A stretch of DNA of 64,000 nt from Serratia sp. PL17 (lineage in GTDB: Bacteria; Pseudomonadota; Gammaproteobacteria; Enterobacterales; Enterobacteriaceae). The translations under genes were made by a program, and so were the position numbers. The notes under the pieces are model-generated. The model ran no database searches. It was not told the DNA's origin and saw nothing but the letters and a program-made list of their open reading frames with translations. The first letter of the stretch is position 1, and each line of letters begins with the position of its first letter. Positions 1 through 9,952 of this stretch are shown piece after piece. The stretch is from the NCBI RefSeq assembly GCF_017832355.1, contig NZ_JAFIBY010000001.1, positions 496,001 to 560,000 of the forward strand, written 5' to 3'.

Positions 1-2
1 CG

Positions 3-1046
3 GTTGAAGTATTGCGTCGTGCGGAACAGGAATTGTGCAACTGGCATGGTCTTGGCACCTCCGTGATGGAAATCAGCCATCGCAGCAAAGAGTTTATCGA
101 AGTTGCCCAGCAGTCCGAGCAGGACCTGCGCGATCTGCTGAAAATCCCCTCCAACTATAAAGTGCTGTTCTGCCACGGCGGTGCCCGTGCGCAATTTGCC
201 GCGCTGCCGATGAACCTGTTGGGTGATAAAACCACTGCCGATTATATTGACGGTGGCTACTGGGCACACAGTGCCATTACCGAAGCGCAAAAATACTGCA
301 CACCAAACACCATTGACGTAAAAACGTCTGTTGACGGCCTGCTCGGCATCAAACCGATGAAAGAGTGGCAGTTAAGCGACGATGCGGCCTATGTGCACTA
401 TTGCCCGAATGAAACCATCGACGGCGTGGCGATCGATGAGGTTCCTGACTTCGGTGCTGATAAAGTGGTGATCGGTGATTACTCATCCACCATTTTATCT
501 GGTCCACTGGACGTTAGCCGTTTTGGCGTGATTTACGCCGGCGCGCAAAAAAATATCGGCCCAGCAGGCCTGACGCTGGTGATCGTGCGTGAAGATCTAC
601 TGGGTAAGGCGCGCCGTGAAGTGCCATCGATTCTCGACTACACCGTGCTGGCCGAGAACGACTCCATGTTTAATACTCCGCCGACCTTTGCCTGGTACCT
701 GTCTGGCTTGGTGTTCAAATGGCTAAAAGAGCAGGGCGGTTTGGTGGAAATGCACAAACGCAACCAGGCCAAAGCCGAGTTGCTGTATGCAACCATTGAT
801 AACTCCGATTTCTACCGCAGTCGCGTGGCTCTCGCCAACCGTTCCTGGATGAACGTGCCGTTCCAGTTGGCTGACTCTGCGTTGGATAAAGTGTTCCTCA
901 GTGAAGCTGAGGCCATTGGCCTGCAGGCGCTGAAAGGGCACCGAGTGGTTGGCGGTATGCGTGCTTCCATTTACAATGCAATGCCGCTGGCCGGCGTGCA
1001 GACATTAACCGACTTTATGGCTGACTTCGAACGTCGTCACGGTTAA
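3..1046 (+). CDS. serC: Phosphoserine aminotransferase, 5'-truncated by window edge
   Basis: Class V PLP aminotransferase that makes phosphoserine from 3-phosphohydroxypyruvate and glutamate; it also serves pyridoxal phosphate synthesis. The frame is open from the first bases, so the true start lies before the window; about 347 codons are present against a usual total near 361. Visible motifs are CHGGARAQF in the N-terminal part and [11 protein letters not shown], whose lysine (codon 549-551) should be the PLP-binding residue. The protein ends in ERRHG. aroA follows on the same strand 115 bp downstream, the conserved serC-aroA operon. Identification is from recognition of the family, with high certainty. 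Confidence 0.97.
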   Translation, partial: VEVLRRAEQELCNWHGLGTSVMEISHRSKEFIEVAQQSEQDLRDLLKIPSNYKVLFCHGGARAQFAALPMNLLGDKTTADYIDGGYWAHSAITEAQKYCTPNTIDVKTSVDGLLGIKPMKEWQLSDDAAYVHYCPNETIDGVAIDEVPDFGADKVVIGDYSSTILSGPLDVSRFGVIYAGAQKNIGPAGLTLVIVREDLLGKARREVPSILDYTVLAENDSMFNTPPTFAWYLSGLVFKWLKEQGGLVEMHKRNQAKAELLYATIDNSDFYRSRVALANRSWMNVPFQLADSALDKVFLSEAEAIGLQALKGHRVVGGMRASIYNAMPLAGVQTLTDFMADFERRHG

Positions 1047-1101
1047 GCTCGGTTGCCCGCTATGAGTGGGTAGCCTTCGCTGTTGTCCTTTTGCGTTAAA
1101 G

Positions 1102-1134
1102 CGGCTCCGGCATTATTCCCGGGGCCGTTTCGTT
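1102..1134 (+). terminator. serC-aroA intercistronic attenuator-like hairpin
   Basis: Arms CGGCTCCGG (1102-1110) and CCGGGGCCG (1119-1127) pair over 9 positions with one wobble, loop of 8, followed by TTTCGTTT. This looks like a partial Rho-independent terminator between serC and aroA, which would lower aroA expression relative to serC. Function is inferred. Confidence 0.65.
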
Positions 1135-1161
1135 TATCAGATTTTGGAGATTTTTGTTCAC

Positions 1162-2448
1162 ATGGTGGATTCCCTGACGTTACAACCGGTCGCTCTGGTC
1201 AATGGCACCGTCAACTTACCCGGCTCCAAGAGCGTATCCAATCGTGCTCTGCTGCTGGCTGCACTGGCTGAGGGGACGACGACGTTGACCAACTTGCTGG
1301 ACAGCGACGACGTGCGCCATATGTTGAATGCGCTACAGGCGCTGGGCGTGAGCTATCAGCTGTCTGACAATCGCACCACCTGTAAAGTTGAGGGTGTTGC
1401 CGGCCCGCTGGTGGCCAGCCAGCCGCTTGAACTCTTCCTTGGCAATGCGGGTACGGCAATGCGTCCATTGGCGGCGGCACTGTGCCTGGGCAACAATGAT
1501 GTGGTGCTGACCGGCGAACCACGCATGAAAGAACGCCCAATCGGTCATCTGGTTGATGCCCTGCGCCAGGGCGGCGCACAGATTGATTATTTAGAGCAAA
1601 CGGATTATCCCCCATTGCGTCTGCGCGGCGGTTTCCACGGTGGTGATGTGACCGTTGACGGCAGCGTATCCAGCCAGTTCTTGACCGCATTGCTGATGAC
1701 AGCGCCACTGGCTGAACAAGATACCCACATCCATATCAAAGGTGAGTTGGTTTCCAAGCCTTATATTGATATCACGCTGCACCTGATGCGTACTTTCGGT
1801 GTTGAGGTCAGCCACGACAACTATCGCGTATTCCACATTAATGGCCGCCAAAACTACCGTTCACCTGGCGACTATCTGGTGGAAGGTGATGCCTCTTCTG
1901 CTTCCTACTTCCTGGCGGCGGCGGCAATTAAGGGCGGAACCGTGCGCGTAACGGGCATTGGCAAAAAAAGCGTGCAAGGGGACACCAAGTTTGCCGACGT
2001 GCTGGAGAAAATGGGCGCGCGTATTACCTGGGGGGATGACTATATCGAATGTACCCGCGGTGAACTGCAGGGTATCGACATGGATATGAATCATATCCCG
2101 GATGCAGCGATGACCATCGCAACTGCGGCTTTATTTGCCAAAGGCCCGACGACTATCCGTAATATCTATAACTGGCGAGTGAAAGAGACCGACCGCTTGG
2201 CAGCAATGGCGACAGAGCTGCGTAAAGTGGGTGCCGAAGTGGATGAAGGGGAAGATTACATTCACGTGGTACCGCCAGCTAAGCTGACGTTTGCCGATAT
2301 CGGTACCTACAATGATCACCGTATGGCTATGTGTTTCTCACTGGTGGCCCTATCGGATACGCCAGTCACCATTCTGGATCCGAAATGCACCGCGAAAACG
2401 TTCCCGGATTATTTCGAACAGCTGGCGCGCATCAGTCAATTAGCCTAA
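1162..2448 (+). CDS. aroA: 3-phosphoshikimate 1-carboxyvinyltransferase (EPSP synthase)
   Basis: Sixth step of the shikimate pathway: joins shikimate 3-phosphate and phosphoenolpyruvate to EPSP in the cytoplasm. The protein has 428 residues, the family's usual length (E. coli 427). The start at 1162 ([13 protein letters not shown]) was chosen because it matches the conserved MxSLTLQP N-terminus and follows TTGGAGA at 1144-1150; an upstream in-frame extension to 1066 is not supported. Visible motifs: [18 protein letters not shown] near the N-terminus, [11 protein letters not shown] (about residues 93-103) and the [12 protein letters not shown] segment near residue 340. Second gene of the serC operon. 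Unlike E. coli, no ycaL protease gene lies between aroA and cmk. Confidence 0.98.
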   Translation: MVDSLTLQPVALVNGTVNLPGSKSVSNRALLLAALAEGTTTLTNLLDSDDVRHMLNALQALGVSYQLSDNRTTCKVEGVAGPLVASQPLELFLGNAGTAMRPLAAALCLGNNDVVLTGEPRMKERPIGHLVDALRQGGAQIDYLEQTDYPPLRLRGGFHGGDVTVDGSVSSQFLTALLMTAPLAEQDTHIHIKGELVSKPYIDITLHLMRTFGVEVSHDNYRVFHINGRQNYRSPGDYLVEGDASSASYFLAAAAIKGGTVRVTGIGKKSVQGDTKFADVLEKMGARITWGDDYIECTRGELQGIDMDMNHIPDAAMTIATAALFAKGPTTIRNIYNWRVKETDRLAAMATELRKVGAEVDEGEDYIHVVPPAKLTFADIGTYNDHRMAMCFSLVALSDTPVTILDPKCTAKTFPDYFEQLARISQLA

Positions 2449-2470
2449 CTGCAGTCAGATGCTTTCTTTT

Positions 2471-2501
2471 AAGGCCCTTCATTGGGCCTTTGTCGTTTTT
2501 T
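2471..2501 (+). terminator. Rho-independent terminator of serC-aroA
   Basis: Perfect 7-bp stem AAGGCCC (2471-2477) / GGGCCTT (2484-2490), loop TTCATT, then TGTCGTTTTTT. It lies 22 bp after the aroA stop. Confidence 0.85.
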
Positions 2502-2726
2502 AATCCTCGTTGCCTGGGGCGTCCGCTATACTTTTGCGCGGTCATACGCTTATTTTCAACAACCAGACAGTTCCAGGGTAACAGTTCGCCGCTTGGCAGC
2601 GTATAATGCGCCACCGTGACTGACTGCCCGACTGGGCGGACGGCAGGGACGCGTTTAATTATGCTTTCGCATTGTGCTGATGGCAGGTTATGTCCCTGCG
2701 AGGTTTTCTACCTGAAGGAGAGAGAA
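2502..2726 (+). promoter_or_regulatory. aroA-cmk intergenic region with candidate cmk promoter
   Basis: No gene is visible in this stretch. A consensus -10 hexamer TATAAT lies at 2602-2607, but no good -35 hexamer stands 16-18 bp upstream, so the promoter call is tentative. An in-frame extension of cmk to 2616 runs through part of it and is rejected because the conserved N-terminus starts at 2727. AAGGAG (2714-2719 area) is the cmk ribosome binding site. Confidence 0.4.
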
Positions 2727-3416
2727 ATGACGGCTACAGCTCCGGTGATAACCGTTGATGGACCAAGTGGCGCAGGCAAAGGCACGTTGTGTAAAGCGTT
2801 GGCCGAGTCTCTTGGTTGGCGTTTGCTTGATTCCGGCGCGATCTATCGCGTGCTGGCGTTAGCGGCGCTGCATCATCAGGTCGATATCACGTCTGAGGAG
2901 GCGCTGGTTCCACTGGCCGCACATCTCGATGTTCGCTTTATTGCCCAGGACGGCAAACTGCAGGTTATTTTGGAAGGTGAGGATGTCAGCAATGAAATTC
3001 GCACTGAAACTGTCGGCAATACCGCTTCGCAGGCCGCTGCTTTCCCACGTGTACGTGAAGCGTTATTACGTCGTCAGCGGGCTTTCCGTGAGTTCCCGGG
3101 CCTGATTGCCGATGGTCGCGACATGGGCACCGTGGTGTTCCCTGATGCGCCAGTCAAGATTTTCCTGGACGCTAGCTCTGAGGAGCGTGCGCACCGCCGC
3201 ATGCTACAGTTGCAGGAAAAGGGCTTTAATGTTAACTTTGAACGTCTTTTAGCCGAGATAAAGGAACGGGATGACCGTGACCGTAATCGGCCTATCGCGC
3301 CTCTGGTGCCGGCTTCTGACGCCCTCGTGCTGGATTCAACCAGCATGTCGATCGACGAAGTCATCCAGCGTGCGCTGACTTATGCACATGAAGTTTTAGC
3401 GTTGCCGCAGCAGTAA
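2727..3416 (+). CDS. cmk: Cytidylate kinase
   Basis: Phosphorylates CMP and dCMP with ATP, in pyrimidine nucleotide salvage and recycling of CMP from RNA and lipid turnover. The protein has 229 residues (E. coli 227). The start at 2727 ([20 protein letters not shown]) follows a strong AAGGAG Shine-Dalgarno and places the P-loop GPSGAGKGT at residues 11-19. Further family motifs: LLDSGAIYR near residue 35, [12 protein letters not shown] near residue 130 and the lid region ERDDRDRNR near residue 185. It precedes rpsA by 181 bp on the same strand, the usual cmk-rpsA arrangement, so part of rpsA transcription may come from here. Confidence 0.98.
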   Translation: MTATAPVITVDGPSGAGKGTLCKALAESLGWRLLDSGAIYRVLALAALHHQVDITSEEALVPLAAHLDVRFIAQDGKLQVILEGEDVSNEIRTETVGNTASQAAAFPRVREALLRRQRAFREFPGLIADGRDMGTVVFPDAPVKIFLDASSEERAHRRMLQLQEKGFNVNFERLLAEIKERDDRDRNRPIAPLVPASDALVLDSTSMSIDEVIQRALTYAHEVLALPQQ

Positions 3417-3597
3417 GCGCGGCGGCGTTATTGGCTTTTTGTCATATTTGTCATGGTAGTATCGAACGATATCGGGTAAAATTTTACCCCTGCAACCTAA
3501 ACCCTGTCGGCATGGAGCCAATGGCGGGGTATGTGAAACAACCCCATTCGGCGGGATGCTAAATGGACGTTAAACTATAGAACCCTGAAGATTAAAC
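3417..3597 (+). promoter_or_regulatory. rpsA promoter and structured leader
   Basis: This gap holds a perfect 16-bp palindrome GGGTAAAATTTTACCC at 3474-3489, with TTGTCA repeated upstream at 3439-3444 and 3448-3453 as possible -35 elements. Between 3505 and 3570 there are GGAG/GGGG-containing segments able to form small hairpins and no strong canonical Shine-Dalgarno before the ATG. In E. coli the rpsA leader is known to fold into hairpins that allow SD-independent, S1-autoregulated initiation; the same is inferred here. Confidence 0.6.
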
Positions 3598-5271
3598 ATG
3601 ACTGAATCTTTCGCTCAACTCTTTGAAGAATCCCTGAAAACAATCGAAACCCGTCCGGGTTCCATCGTTCGTGGCGTTGTAGTTGCTATCGACAAAGACG
3701 TAGTACTGGTTGACGCCGGTCTGAAATCTGAGTCTGCCATCCCGGCTGAGCAATTCAAAAACGCACAGGGCGAGCTGGAAATCCAGGTAGGCGACGAAGT
3801 TGATGTTGCGCTGGACGCTGTTGAAGATGGCTTCGGTGAAACTCTGCTGTCCCGTGAGAAAGCTAAGCGTCACGAAGCTTGGATCACGCTGGAAAAAGCT
3901 TACGAAGAAGCTGAAACTGTCGTCGGTGTTATCAACGGCAAAGTTAAGGGTGGCTTCACTGTAGAGCTGAACGGTATTCGTGCGTTCCTGCCAGGCTCCC
4001 TGGTAGACGTGCGTCCAGTACGTGACACTCTGCACCTGGAAGGCAAAGAGCTTGAGTTCAAAGTCATCAAGCTGGACCAGAAACGCAACAACGTTGTAGT
4101 TTCTCGCCGTGCGGTTATCGAATCAGAGAACAGCGCAGAACGTGATCAACTGCTGGAAAACCTGCAGGAAGGCATGGAAGTTAAAGGTATCGTTAAGAAC
4201 CTGACTGACTACGGTGCATTCGTTGATCTGGGCGGCGTTGATGGCCTGCTGCACATCACTGATATGGCTTGGAAACGCGTTAAGCATCCGAGCGAAATCG
4301 TCAATGTTGGCGACGAAATCACTGTTAAAGTGCTGAAGTTCGACCGCGAGCGTACTCGTGTATCCCTGGGCCTGAAGCAACTGGGCGAAGATCCATGGGT
4401 TGCTATCGCGAAACGTTACCCAGAAGGCACCAAGCTGACTGGTCGTGTAACCAACCTGACTGATTACGGCTGCTTCGTAGAAATCGAAGAAGGCGTTGAA
4501 GGTCTGGTACACGTTTCTGAAATGGATTGGACCAACAAAAACATCCATCCGTCCAAAGTTGTTAACGTGGGCGATGTAGTGGAAGTTATGGTTCTGGACA
4601 TCGATGAAGAACGTCGTCGTATCTCCCTGGGTCTGAAGCAGTGCAAAAACAACCCATGGCAGCAGTTTGCAGAAACCCACAACAAGGGCGACCGCGTTGA
4701 AGGTAAAATCAAGTCTATCACTGACTTCGGTATCTTCATCGGCCTGGACGGCGGCATCGACGGCCTGGTTCACCTGTCTGACATCTCCTGGAACGTTGCA
4801 GGCGAAGAAGCAGTACGTGAATACAAGAAAGGCGACGAAATCGCAGCGGTTGTTCTGCAAGTTGACGCAGAGCGCGAGCGTATCTCCCTGGGCGTGAAGC
4901 AACTGGCTGAAGACCCGTTCAATAACTACCTGTCTATGAACAAGAAAGGTACTATTGTTACTGGTAAAGTCACTGCAGTTGATGCCAAAGGTGCTACAGT
5001 TGAATTAGCAGGCGGCGTAGAAGGTTACCTGCGTGCTTCTGAAGCCTCTCGCGACCGCATTGAAGATGCAACTCTGGTTCTGAATGTGGGTGACGACGTT
5101 GAAGCTAAATTCACCGGCGTTGACCGTAAGAACCGCGTAGTAAGCCTGTCCGTACGTGCTAAGGACGAAGCTGACGAGAAAGATGCAATCGCTACTGTTA
5201 ACAACAAACAGGAAGAAAGCAACTTCTCTAACGCTATGGCTGAAGCTTTCAAAGCGGCTAAAGGCGAGTAA
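3598..5271 (+). CDS. rpsA: 30S ribosomal protein S1
   Basis: Largest small-subunit protein; binds and unfolds mRNA leaders for initiation. The product has 557 residues, the enterobacterial length. Six S1 (OB-fold) repeats are recognisable: two degenerate N-terminal repeats that anchor to the ribosome (about residues 20-170), then four close copies marked by recurring [24 protein letters not shown] and related strands ending in RVSLGLKQ or RRISLGLKQ. The C-terminus is acidic and Ala/Lys-rich (EAFKAAKGE). Codon use is strongly biased to favoured codons, as expected of a highly expressed gene. ihfB follows 63 bp downstream in the same direction. Confidence 0.99.
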   Translation: MTESFAQLFEESLKTIETRPGSIVRGVVVAIDKDVVLVDAGLKSESAIPAEQFKNAQGELEIQVGDEVDVALDAVEDGFGETLLSREKAKRHEAWITLEKAYEEAETVVGVINGKVKGGFTVELNGIRAFLPGSLVDVRPVRDTLHLEGKELEFKVIKLDQKRNNVVVSRRAVIESENSAERDQLLENLQEGMEVKGIVKNLTDYGAFVDLGGVDGLLHITDMAWKRVKHPSEIVNVGDEITVKVLKFDRERTRVSLGLKQLGEDPWVAIAKRYPEGTKLTGRVTNLTDYGCFVEIEEGVEGLVHVSEMDWTNKNIHPSKVVNVGDVVEVMVLDIDEERRRISLGLKQCKNNPWQQFAETHNKGDRVEGKIKSITDFGIFIGLDGGIDGLVHLSDISWNVAGEEAVREYKKGDEIAAVVLQVDAERERISLGVKQLAEDPFNNYLSMNKKGTIVTGKVTAVDAKGATVELAGGVEGYLRASEASRDRIEDATLVLNVGDDVEAKFTGVDRKNRVVSLSVRAKDEADEKDAIATVNNKQEESNFSNAMAEAFKAAKGE

Positions 5272-5277
5272 TGACGG

Positions 5278-5299
5278 GGGGCGGTTTGTTAACCGCCCC
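5278..5299 (+). terminator. Hairpin between rpsA and ihfB, no T-tract
   Basis: Perfect 9-bp stem GGGGCGGTT (5278-5286) / AACCGCCCC (5291-5299) with loop TGTT, six bases after the rpsA stop. The following GATACGGTAG is not T-rich, so it is more likely a 3'-end stabiliser or weak attenuator than a full terminator. Confidence 0.55.
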
Positions 5300-5334
5300 G
5301 ATACGGTAGTTTAGCTGCAAAGCTTGGAGGAACT

Positions 5335-5619
5335 ATGACCAAGTCTGAACTTATTGAAAGACTTGCTGGCCAGCAATCTCATGTACCGGCGAAAGCCGTT
5401 GAGGATGCAGTGAAAGAGATGCTAGAACATATGGCTGCTACGCTAGCCGATGGTGAGCGCATCGAGATCCGCGGATTCGGCAGTTTTTCTCTTCACTACC
5501 GTGCTCCGCGTGTGGGTCGCAACCCGAAAACTGGTGATAAGGTTGAGCTGGACGGCAAGTACGTTCCTCACTTTAAGCCAGGTAAAGAGCTGCGTGACCG
5601 TGCCAATATCTATGGTTAG
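5335..5619 (+). CDS. ihfB: Integration host factor subunit beta
   Basis: Nucleoid protein that pairs with IhfA and bends DNA sharply in replication, recombination and transcription. The 94-residue product matches the family length and pattern: [10 protein letters not shown] start, [10 protein letters not shown] and the DNA-binding arm [11 protein letters not shown] with the intercalating proline in [19 protein letters not shown]. The start ATG follows TTGGAGGAAC. Located between rpsA and comEC as in E. coli. A terminator lies about 40 bp beyond the stop. Confidence 0.99.
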   Translation: MTKSELIERLAGQQSHVPAKAVEDAVKEMLEHMAATLADGERIEIRGFGSFSLHYRAPRVGRNPKTGDKVELDGKYVPHFKPGKELRDRANIYG

Positions 5620-5658
5620 TCGCTGACTACCATAGAGTTGTTGCTTGTGAAAAAATAT

Positions 5659-5689
5659 AAAACGGTGCCTTTGGGCGCCGTTTTTTTTT
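5659..5689 (+). terminator. Rho-independent terminator after ihfB
   Basis: Stem AACGGTGCC (5661-5669) / GGCGCCGTT (5673-5681) with one wobble, extended by flanking A/T, followed by an uninterrupted run of nine T. Confidence 0.92.
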
Positions 5690-5891
5690 GACTATCAGTT
5701 GGCGAACTCGCTGCTTTTTGTATTTTCTTGCGCGTGATGCCGCAAGTTTCAGGCTGGAGCAGCAACAGCGACGGTTATTGTGCGGCATCAGCCGTGAATC
5801 CTTTGATTACAACTGTTACACATTGATCTATATGTGAACAATCCCGTGATACCGGCGGCTGGATTGCCGCCTTATTCCGGGAGAAAGACCT
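5690..5891 (+). promoter_or_regulatory. comEC upstream region with 10-bp inverted repeat and candidate promoter
   Basis: Perfect inverted repeat TGATGCCGCA (5735-5744) / TGCGGCATCA (5781-5790) encloses 36 nt. Downstream, TTACAA (5807-5812) and TATATG (5829-5834), spaced 16 bp, form a possible promoter. GGGAG at 5879-5883 is a Shine-Dalgarno 8 bp before the ATC proposed as the comEC start. No gene is visible here. Confidence 0.4.
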
Positions 5892-8168
5892 ATCAAGACT
5901 TCGCTGGATCTGGCAGCTATCGCTGTTGTCTGTGGCATTCTGCCGTTATTGGTATTGCCACAATTGCCCGATGGATTAACAACTCTGGGGGCTGTTTTAC
6001 CTGCCAGCCTGATGCTGCGTTTCCGCTGGGCGATATGTCAATTTATTGGCTGGTGGGCCCTGAGCTTTCTGTGGGCGGTCTTCTGCGCCGGGCAGTTGGT
6101 AGCGCAAGTGGAATGGTTGAGTCGTGGGTCGGAAGTGACGGCGGTGGTACAGGTTGGCAGTGTAACTTTGGTACCTGCAGCAAGTAAACAAACGGTGATG
6201 AACATCGAACAGGTTAATGGACGCTGGCTAATGCCATCTATTGCCTTTACTACCCTCTGGCAGCCTGAAGAGCCAAGACTGTGCGCCGGACAACGTTGGG
6301 AACTTCAGCTGCGTCTGAGGCCTATGCACGGCACGCTCAATGAGGGGGGATTCGACAGTCAACGCTGGGCGATGGCGCAACGTCAACCGCTGACAGCGAA
6401 GGTAAGACGCGCGAGGCTGCTTGAGGGAAGTTGCAACTGGCGGCAGCGTATTATCAGCCATGCCGAGAGCAACATCGGTGACCTGCGCTATAAATCGGTG
6501 TTGCTGGCTCTGGCTTTTGGCGAAAGAACCTCGCTGGACCCGGCATTACGCACTCTGATGCTGAAAACCGGCATTGCACACCTCATGGCCATTTCAGGCC
6601 TTCATGTGGCTATGGCGGCGATATTGATCTGGGCGACGCTACGAGCGGTTCAACGGCTATTACCTGCGCATCTCATCGGCTACCGTTTCCCACTGTTAGC
6701 AGGTTGGCTAGGCACCTTGATGTATGTTTGGTTGGCTGGTGCACAACCTCCGGCGGTGCGCACTGCCCTGGCGCTGACGTTATGGATGCTGCTGCGTTTA
6801 CGCGGTGTCCACTGTAGTTCCTGGCAGGTGTGGCTGTGGTGCGTGGCCCTTATTCTGATTTGCGATCCGCTATCGGTGTTGTCAGACAGTTTCTGGCTCT
6901 CGGTGCTGGCGGTTGCCTGCCTTATTTTCTGGTTCGAATGGGTGCCGTTAAGTGCCCGTTTTCGTTCCGCCTGGTACTGGGCGCCTGTGCGCTGGCTGCA
7001 TATCCAGTTCGGTATCACCTTATTACTGGTGCCTATGCAGGCCGCTTTGTTTCTCGGCCTGACGTTAACTTCTATGCCAGCCAATCTGTGGGCGGTACCC
7101 GTCGTTTCACTGGTGACGGTTCCTGTTATTTTGGTCGCGGTTCTTTGCGGCACCTGGCCGATATTGAGCGGTGGGTTATGGTGGTTAGCGAATTTGACGC
7201 TGCTTGCGGTATTTATGCCGTTGCATTATTTGCAGCGGGGTTGGGTTGATCTCGGTTCGGCATCCTTGGCTGTCAGTATCGCCGGTTGGCTACTGGTGGT
7301 TTTTTGGCGTTTTCACTGGTGGTTGCACTATGCATCGGGGCTGGCAACGTTGGCGGTGTGTTGCCTGCTGTGGCGTGAAAGAGAACCGCCATACCGCTGG
7401 CGTGTCGATATGCTTGATGTTGGACATGGATTAGCGACAGTGATTGAAAAAAACGGGCAGGCAATCGTGTATGATACCGGACCCCGTTGGGGGGCAGGCA
7501 GTGCCGCAGGACGGAATATCTTGCCATTTCTTAACTGGCGAGGACTGTCTGTGGAGCAAATCATTCTTAGTCATGATCATCTGGATCACACAGGTGGTCT
7601 TGACGAGATACAACGTGCATTTCCACAAGCGACGGTAAGGAGCCCAGGGTTTGGTGCGGGGCATTTACCTTGCGTCGCGGGGGAGCGCTGGGAGTGGCAA
7701 GCGCTTCAGTTTCACGTATTGTGGCCGCCGAAGGCGGTAAAAATGGCGGGAAATGACGATTCATGTGTTATCCGCATCGATGATGGGAAATACAGCCTAT
7801 TGTTGACGGGAGATGCAGAAAAAAGGGCGGAGACACAGTTGGTTCGAGAGCAACGCCATTCGTTGCCCGCTACGGTGCTGCAGGTGCCGCACCATGGCAG
7901 CAAAACGTCATCCACAGCGCCGTTTTTACGTGCGGTGGCACCGGTGGCGGCAATCGCGTCGGCATCTCGCTACAATAAATGGCGATTACCTGCTGCTAAG
8001 GTCGTCACCCGATATCGGGAAAATGGCATCGCATGGCACGATACTTCACGCTCAGGTCAGTTATCCGTACTTTTTTTCGACAACAATTGGCAAATTAAAG
8101 GCTTTCGTGAACAATTAATGCCCCGTTGGTACCATCAGCGGTTTGGCGTAGAGGGTGATAATGAGTAA
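5892..8168 (+). CDS. comEC: ComEC/Rec2-family DNA internalisation-related protein
   Basis: Inner-membrane channel family for single-stranded DNA uptake (YcaI in E. coli). From 5892 it has 758 codons (E. coli 754). Order: two N-terminal membrane segments (CGILPLLVLPQLP near residues 14-26), a soluble OB-like part, the competence domain with HLMAISGLHVAMAA about residue 210, several membrane helices, then a metallo-beta-lactamase-like domain with ILSHDHLDHTGG and VPHHGS. Oddity: the conserved N-terminus is encoded from 5892, yet codons between the in-frame stop at 5847-5849 and TTG 5949 include no ATG, GTG or TTG. ATC 5892, followed by AAG and preceded by GGGAG, is where a Met-Lys start would be expected. 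An automated call would probably use TTG 5949 (739 aa) and lose the first helix. Confidence 0.85.
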   Translation: MKTSLDLAAIAVVCGILPLLVLPQLPDGLTTLGAVLPASLMLRFRWAICQFIGWWALSFLWAVFCAGQLVAQVEWLSRGSEVTAVVQVGSVTLVPAASKQTVMNIEQVNGRWLMPSIAFTTLWQPEEPRLCAGQRWELQLRLRPMHGTLNEGGFDSQRWAMAQRQPLTAKVRRARLLEGSCNWRQRIISHAESNIGDLRYKSVLLALAFGERTSLDPALRTLMLKTGIAHLMAISGLHVAMAAILIWATLRAVQRLLPAHLIGYRFPLLAGWLGTLMYVWLAGAQPPAVRTALALTLWMLLRLRGVHCSSWQVWLWCVALILICDPLSVLSDSFWLSVLAVACLIFWFEWVPLSARFRSAWYWAPVRWLHIQFGITLLLVPMQAALFLGLTLTSMPANLWAVPVVSLVTVPVILVAVLCGTWPILSGGLWWLANLTLLAVFMPLHYLQRGWVDLGSASLAVSIAGWLLVVFWRFHWWLHYASGLATLAVCCLLWREREPPYRWRVDMLDVGHGLATVIEKNGQAIVYDTGPRWGAGSAAGRNILPFLNWRGLSVEQIILSHDHLDHTGGLDEIQRAFPQATVRSPGFGAGHLPCVAGERWEWQALQFHVLWPPKAVKMAGNDDSCVIRIDDGKYSLLLTGDAEKRAETQLVREQRHSLPATVLQVPHHGSKTSSTAPFLRAVAPVAAIASASRYNKWRLPAAKVVTRYRENGIAWHDTSRSGQLSVLFFDNNWQIKGFREQLMPRWYHQRFGVEGDNE

Positions 8169-8203
8169 AATAGGCCGCTATTTCTTCCGATGCTGGTATT
8201 TGC

Positions 8204-9952
8204 ATGATGAATGATAAAGATCTCTCCACCTGGCAGACTTTCCGTCGCCTCTGGCCGATGATCACACCTTTTAAGACCGGGCTGATTGTGGCCGCCATTG
8301 CGTTAGTACTGAACGCGGCTAGCGACGCCTTTATGTTGTCTTTGCTTAAACCTTTATTGGATGACGGTTTTGGGAAAACAGAAAGCAGCATCCTGCTGTG
8401 GATGCCGCTGGCTGTTATTGGTTTGATGGTTTTGCGCGGGGCAACGGGCTTTGTTTCCAGCTACTGTATTTCATGGGTTTCCGGCATGGTGGTGATGCAC
8501 ATGCGTCGCCGATTGTTCGGTCACATGATGCGGATGCCGGTTTCCTTCTTTGATCAGCAGTCTACGGGGACCTTGTTGTCGCGAATCACCTATGATTCCG
8601 AGCAGGTGGCGTCATCATCTTCCAGTGCGTTGGTGACCGTGGTGCGTGAAGGGGCGTCGATCATCGCGCTGTTCACCATGATGTTCTACTACAGCTGGCA
8701 ACTGTCGGTGATCCTGATCGTACTGGCGCCGATTGTTTCTATTGCAATCCGCATCGTTTCCAAACGCTTCCGTAATATCAGCAAAAACATGCAGAATACG
8801 ATGGGGCAGGTAACGACCAGTGCCGAGCAGATGCTTAAGGGGCATAAAGAAGTCCTGATCTTTGGCGGCCAGCAGGTTGAAACCGACCGCTTTAACTCCG
8901 TCAGTAACCGCATGCGCCAACAGGGCATGAAGCTGGTTTCCGCTTCCTCGATTTCTGACCCGATTATTCAGCTTATCGCCTCTTTGGCATTGGCCTTCGT
9001 GCTGTATGCCGCCAGCTTCCCAAGCGTGATGGAAACCCTGACGGCCGGTACTATCACTGTGGTGTTTTCTTCAATGATCGCCCTGATGCGCCCGTTGAAA
9101 TCACTGACTAACGTCAATGCCCAGTTCCAGCGTGGGATGGCAGCCTGCCAAACGCTCTTCTCTATTCTGGATATGGAGCAGGAAAAAGATACCGGTACCC
9201 GAGAAGTTGCGCGGGCGAAAGGCGATATCGAATTCCGTAACGTGACTTTCTTCTACCCAGGTAAAGAAACACCGGCGCTGCGTGATATCAATCTGAGCAT
9301 TTCAGAAGGTAAAACAGTGGCGTTGGTCGGCCGTTCTGGTTCGGGTAAATCGACCATTGCCAATCTGTTGACGCGTTTTTATGACGTGCAGGAAGGCGAG
9401 ATCCTGATGGATGGCCACGATCTGCGTGAGTATACATTGGCATCGCTGCGCGACCAGGTTGCACTGGTTTCGCAAAACGTACATTTGTTTAATGACACTA
9501 TCGCCAACAACATCGCTTACGCGCGTGAAGATCGCTATAGCCGCGAAGAGATTGAAAAGGCCGCCCGCATGGCCTACGCCATGGATTTCATTGAGAAAAT
9601 GGAAAATGGTCTGGATACGGTTATCGGCGAGAATGGCGTGATGCTGTCTGGCGGCCAACGCCAGCGTATTGCTATCGCCCGTGCTTTGCTGCGTGACTGC
9701 CCGATCCTGATTCTTGATGAAGCCACCTCGGCACTGGATACCGAATCGGAACGTGCTATTCAGGCTGCGTTGGATGAATTACAGAAGAACCGCACTTCGT
9801 TGGTCATTGCCCACCGCCTGTCAACCATTGAGAAGGCCGATGAAATCCTGGTCGTAGAGGATGGTCGTATCGTGGAGCGTGGTGAGCATGCCGCATTGCT
9901 CGAAAAGCAGGGTGCTTATGCCCAGCTTCATCGCATGCAGTTTGGTCAATAA
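8204..9952 (+). CDS. msbA: Lipid A flippase, ABC exporter MsbA
   Basis: Homodimeric half-transporter that flips core-lipid A across the inner membrane; essential in relatives. The product has 582 residues, exactly the E. coli length. The membrane domain spans roughly residues 20-330 and the nucleotide-binding domain 340-582, with Walker [11 protein letters not shown]-loop [10 protein letters not shown], signature [14 protein letters not shown], Walker [13 protein letters not shown] and switch histidine in VIAHRLST. The second codon is also ATG-derived Met ([11 protein letters not shown]); the first ATG at 8204 is kept because total length fits. lpxK overlaps its stop by one base, so the pair is co-transcribed, joining lipid A phosphorylation and transport. 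Confidence 0.98.
   Translation: MMNDKDLSTWQTFRRLWPMITPFKTGLIVAAIALVLNAASDAFMLSLLKPLLDDGFGKTESSILLWMPLAVIGLMVLRGATGFVSSYCISWVSGMVVMHMRRRLFGHMMRMPVSFFDQQSTGTLLSRITYDSEQVASSSSSALVTVVREGASIIALFTMMFYYSWQLSVILIVLAPIVSIAIRIVSKRFRNISKNMQNTMGQVTTSAEQMLKGHKEVLIFGGQQVETDRFNSVSNRMRQQGMKLVSASSISDPIIQLIASLALAFVLYAASFPSVMETLTAGTITVVFSSMIALMRPLKSLTNVNAQFQRGMAACQTLFSILDMEQEKDTGTREVARAKGDIEFRNVTFFYPGKETPALRDINLSISEGKTVALVGRSGSGKSTIANLLTRFYDVQEGEILMDGHDLREYTLASLRDQVALVSQNVHLFNDTIANNIAYAREDRYSREEIEKAARMAYAMDFIEKMENGLDTVIGENGVMLSGGQRQRIAIARALLRDCPILILDEATSALDTESERAIQAALDELQKNRTSLVIAHRLSTIEKADEILVVEDGRIVERGEHAALLEKQGAYAQLHRMQFGQ

Noticed and set aside
4123..4902. 259-codon open frame opposite rpsA
   Set aside because: Same effect of codon bias in rpsA; repeats simply mirror the S1 repeats.
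5834..6187. 117-codon plus-strand frame starting GTG/ATG-like before comEC
   Set aside because: Different frame from comEC, no hydrophobic or domain pattern; considered as the comEC start but it does not lead into it.
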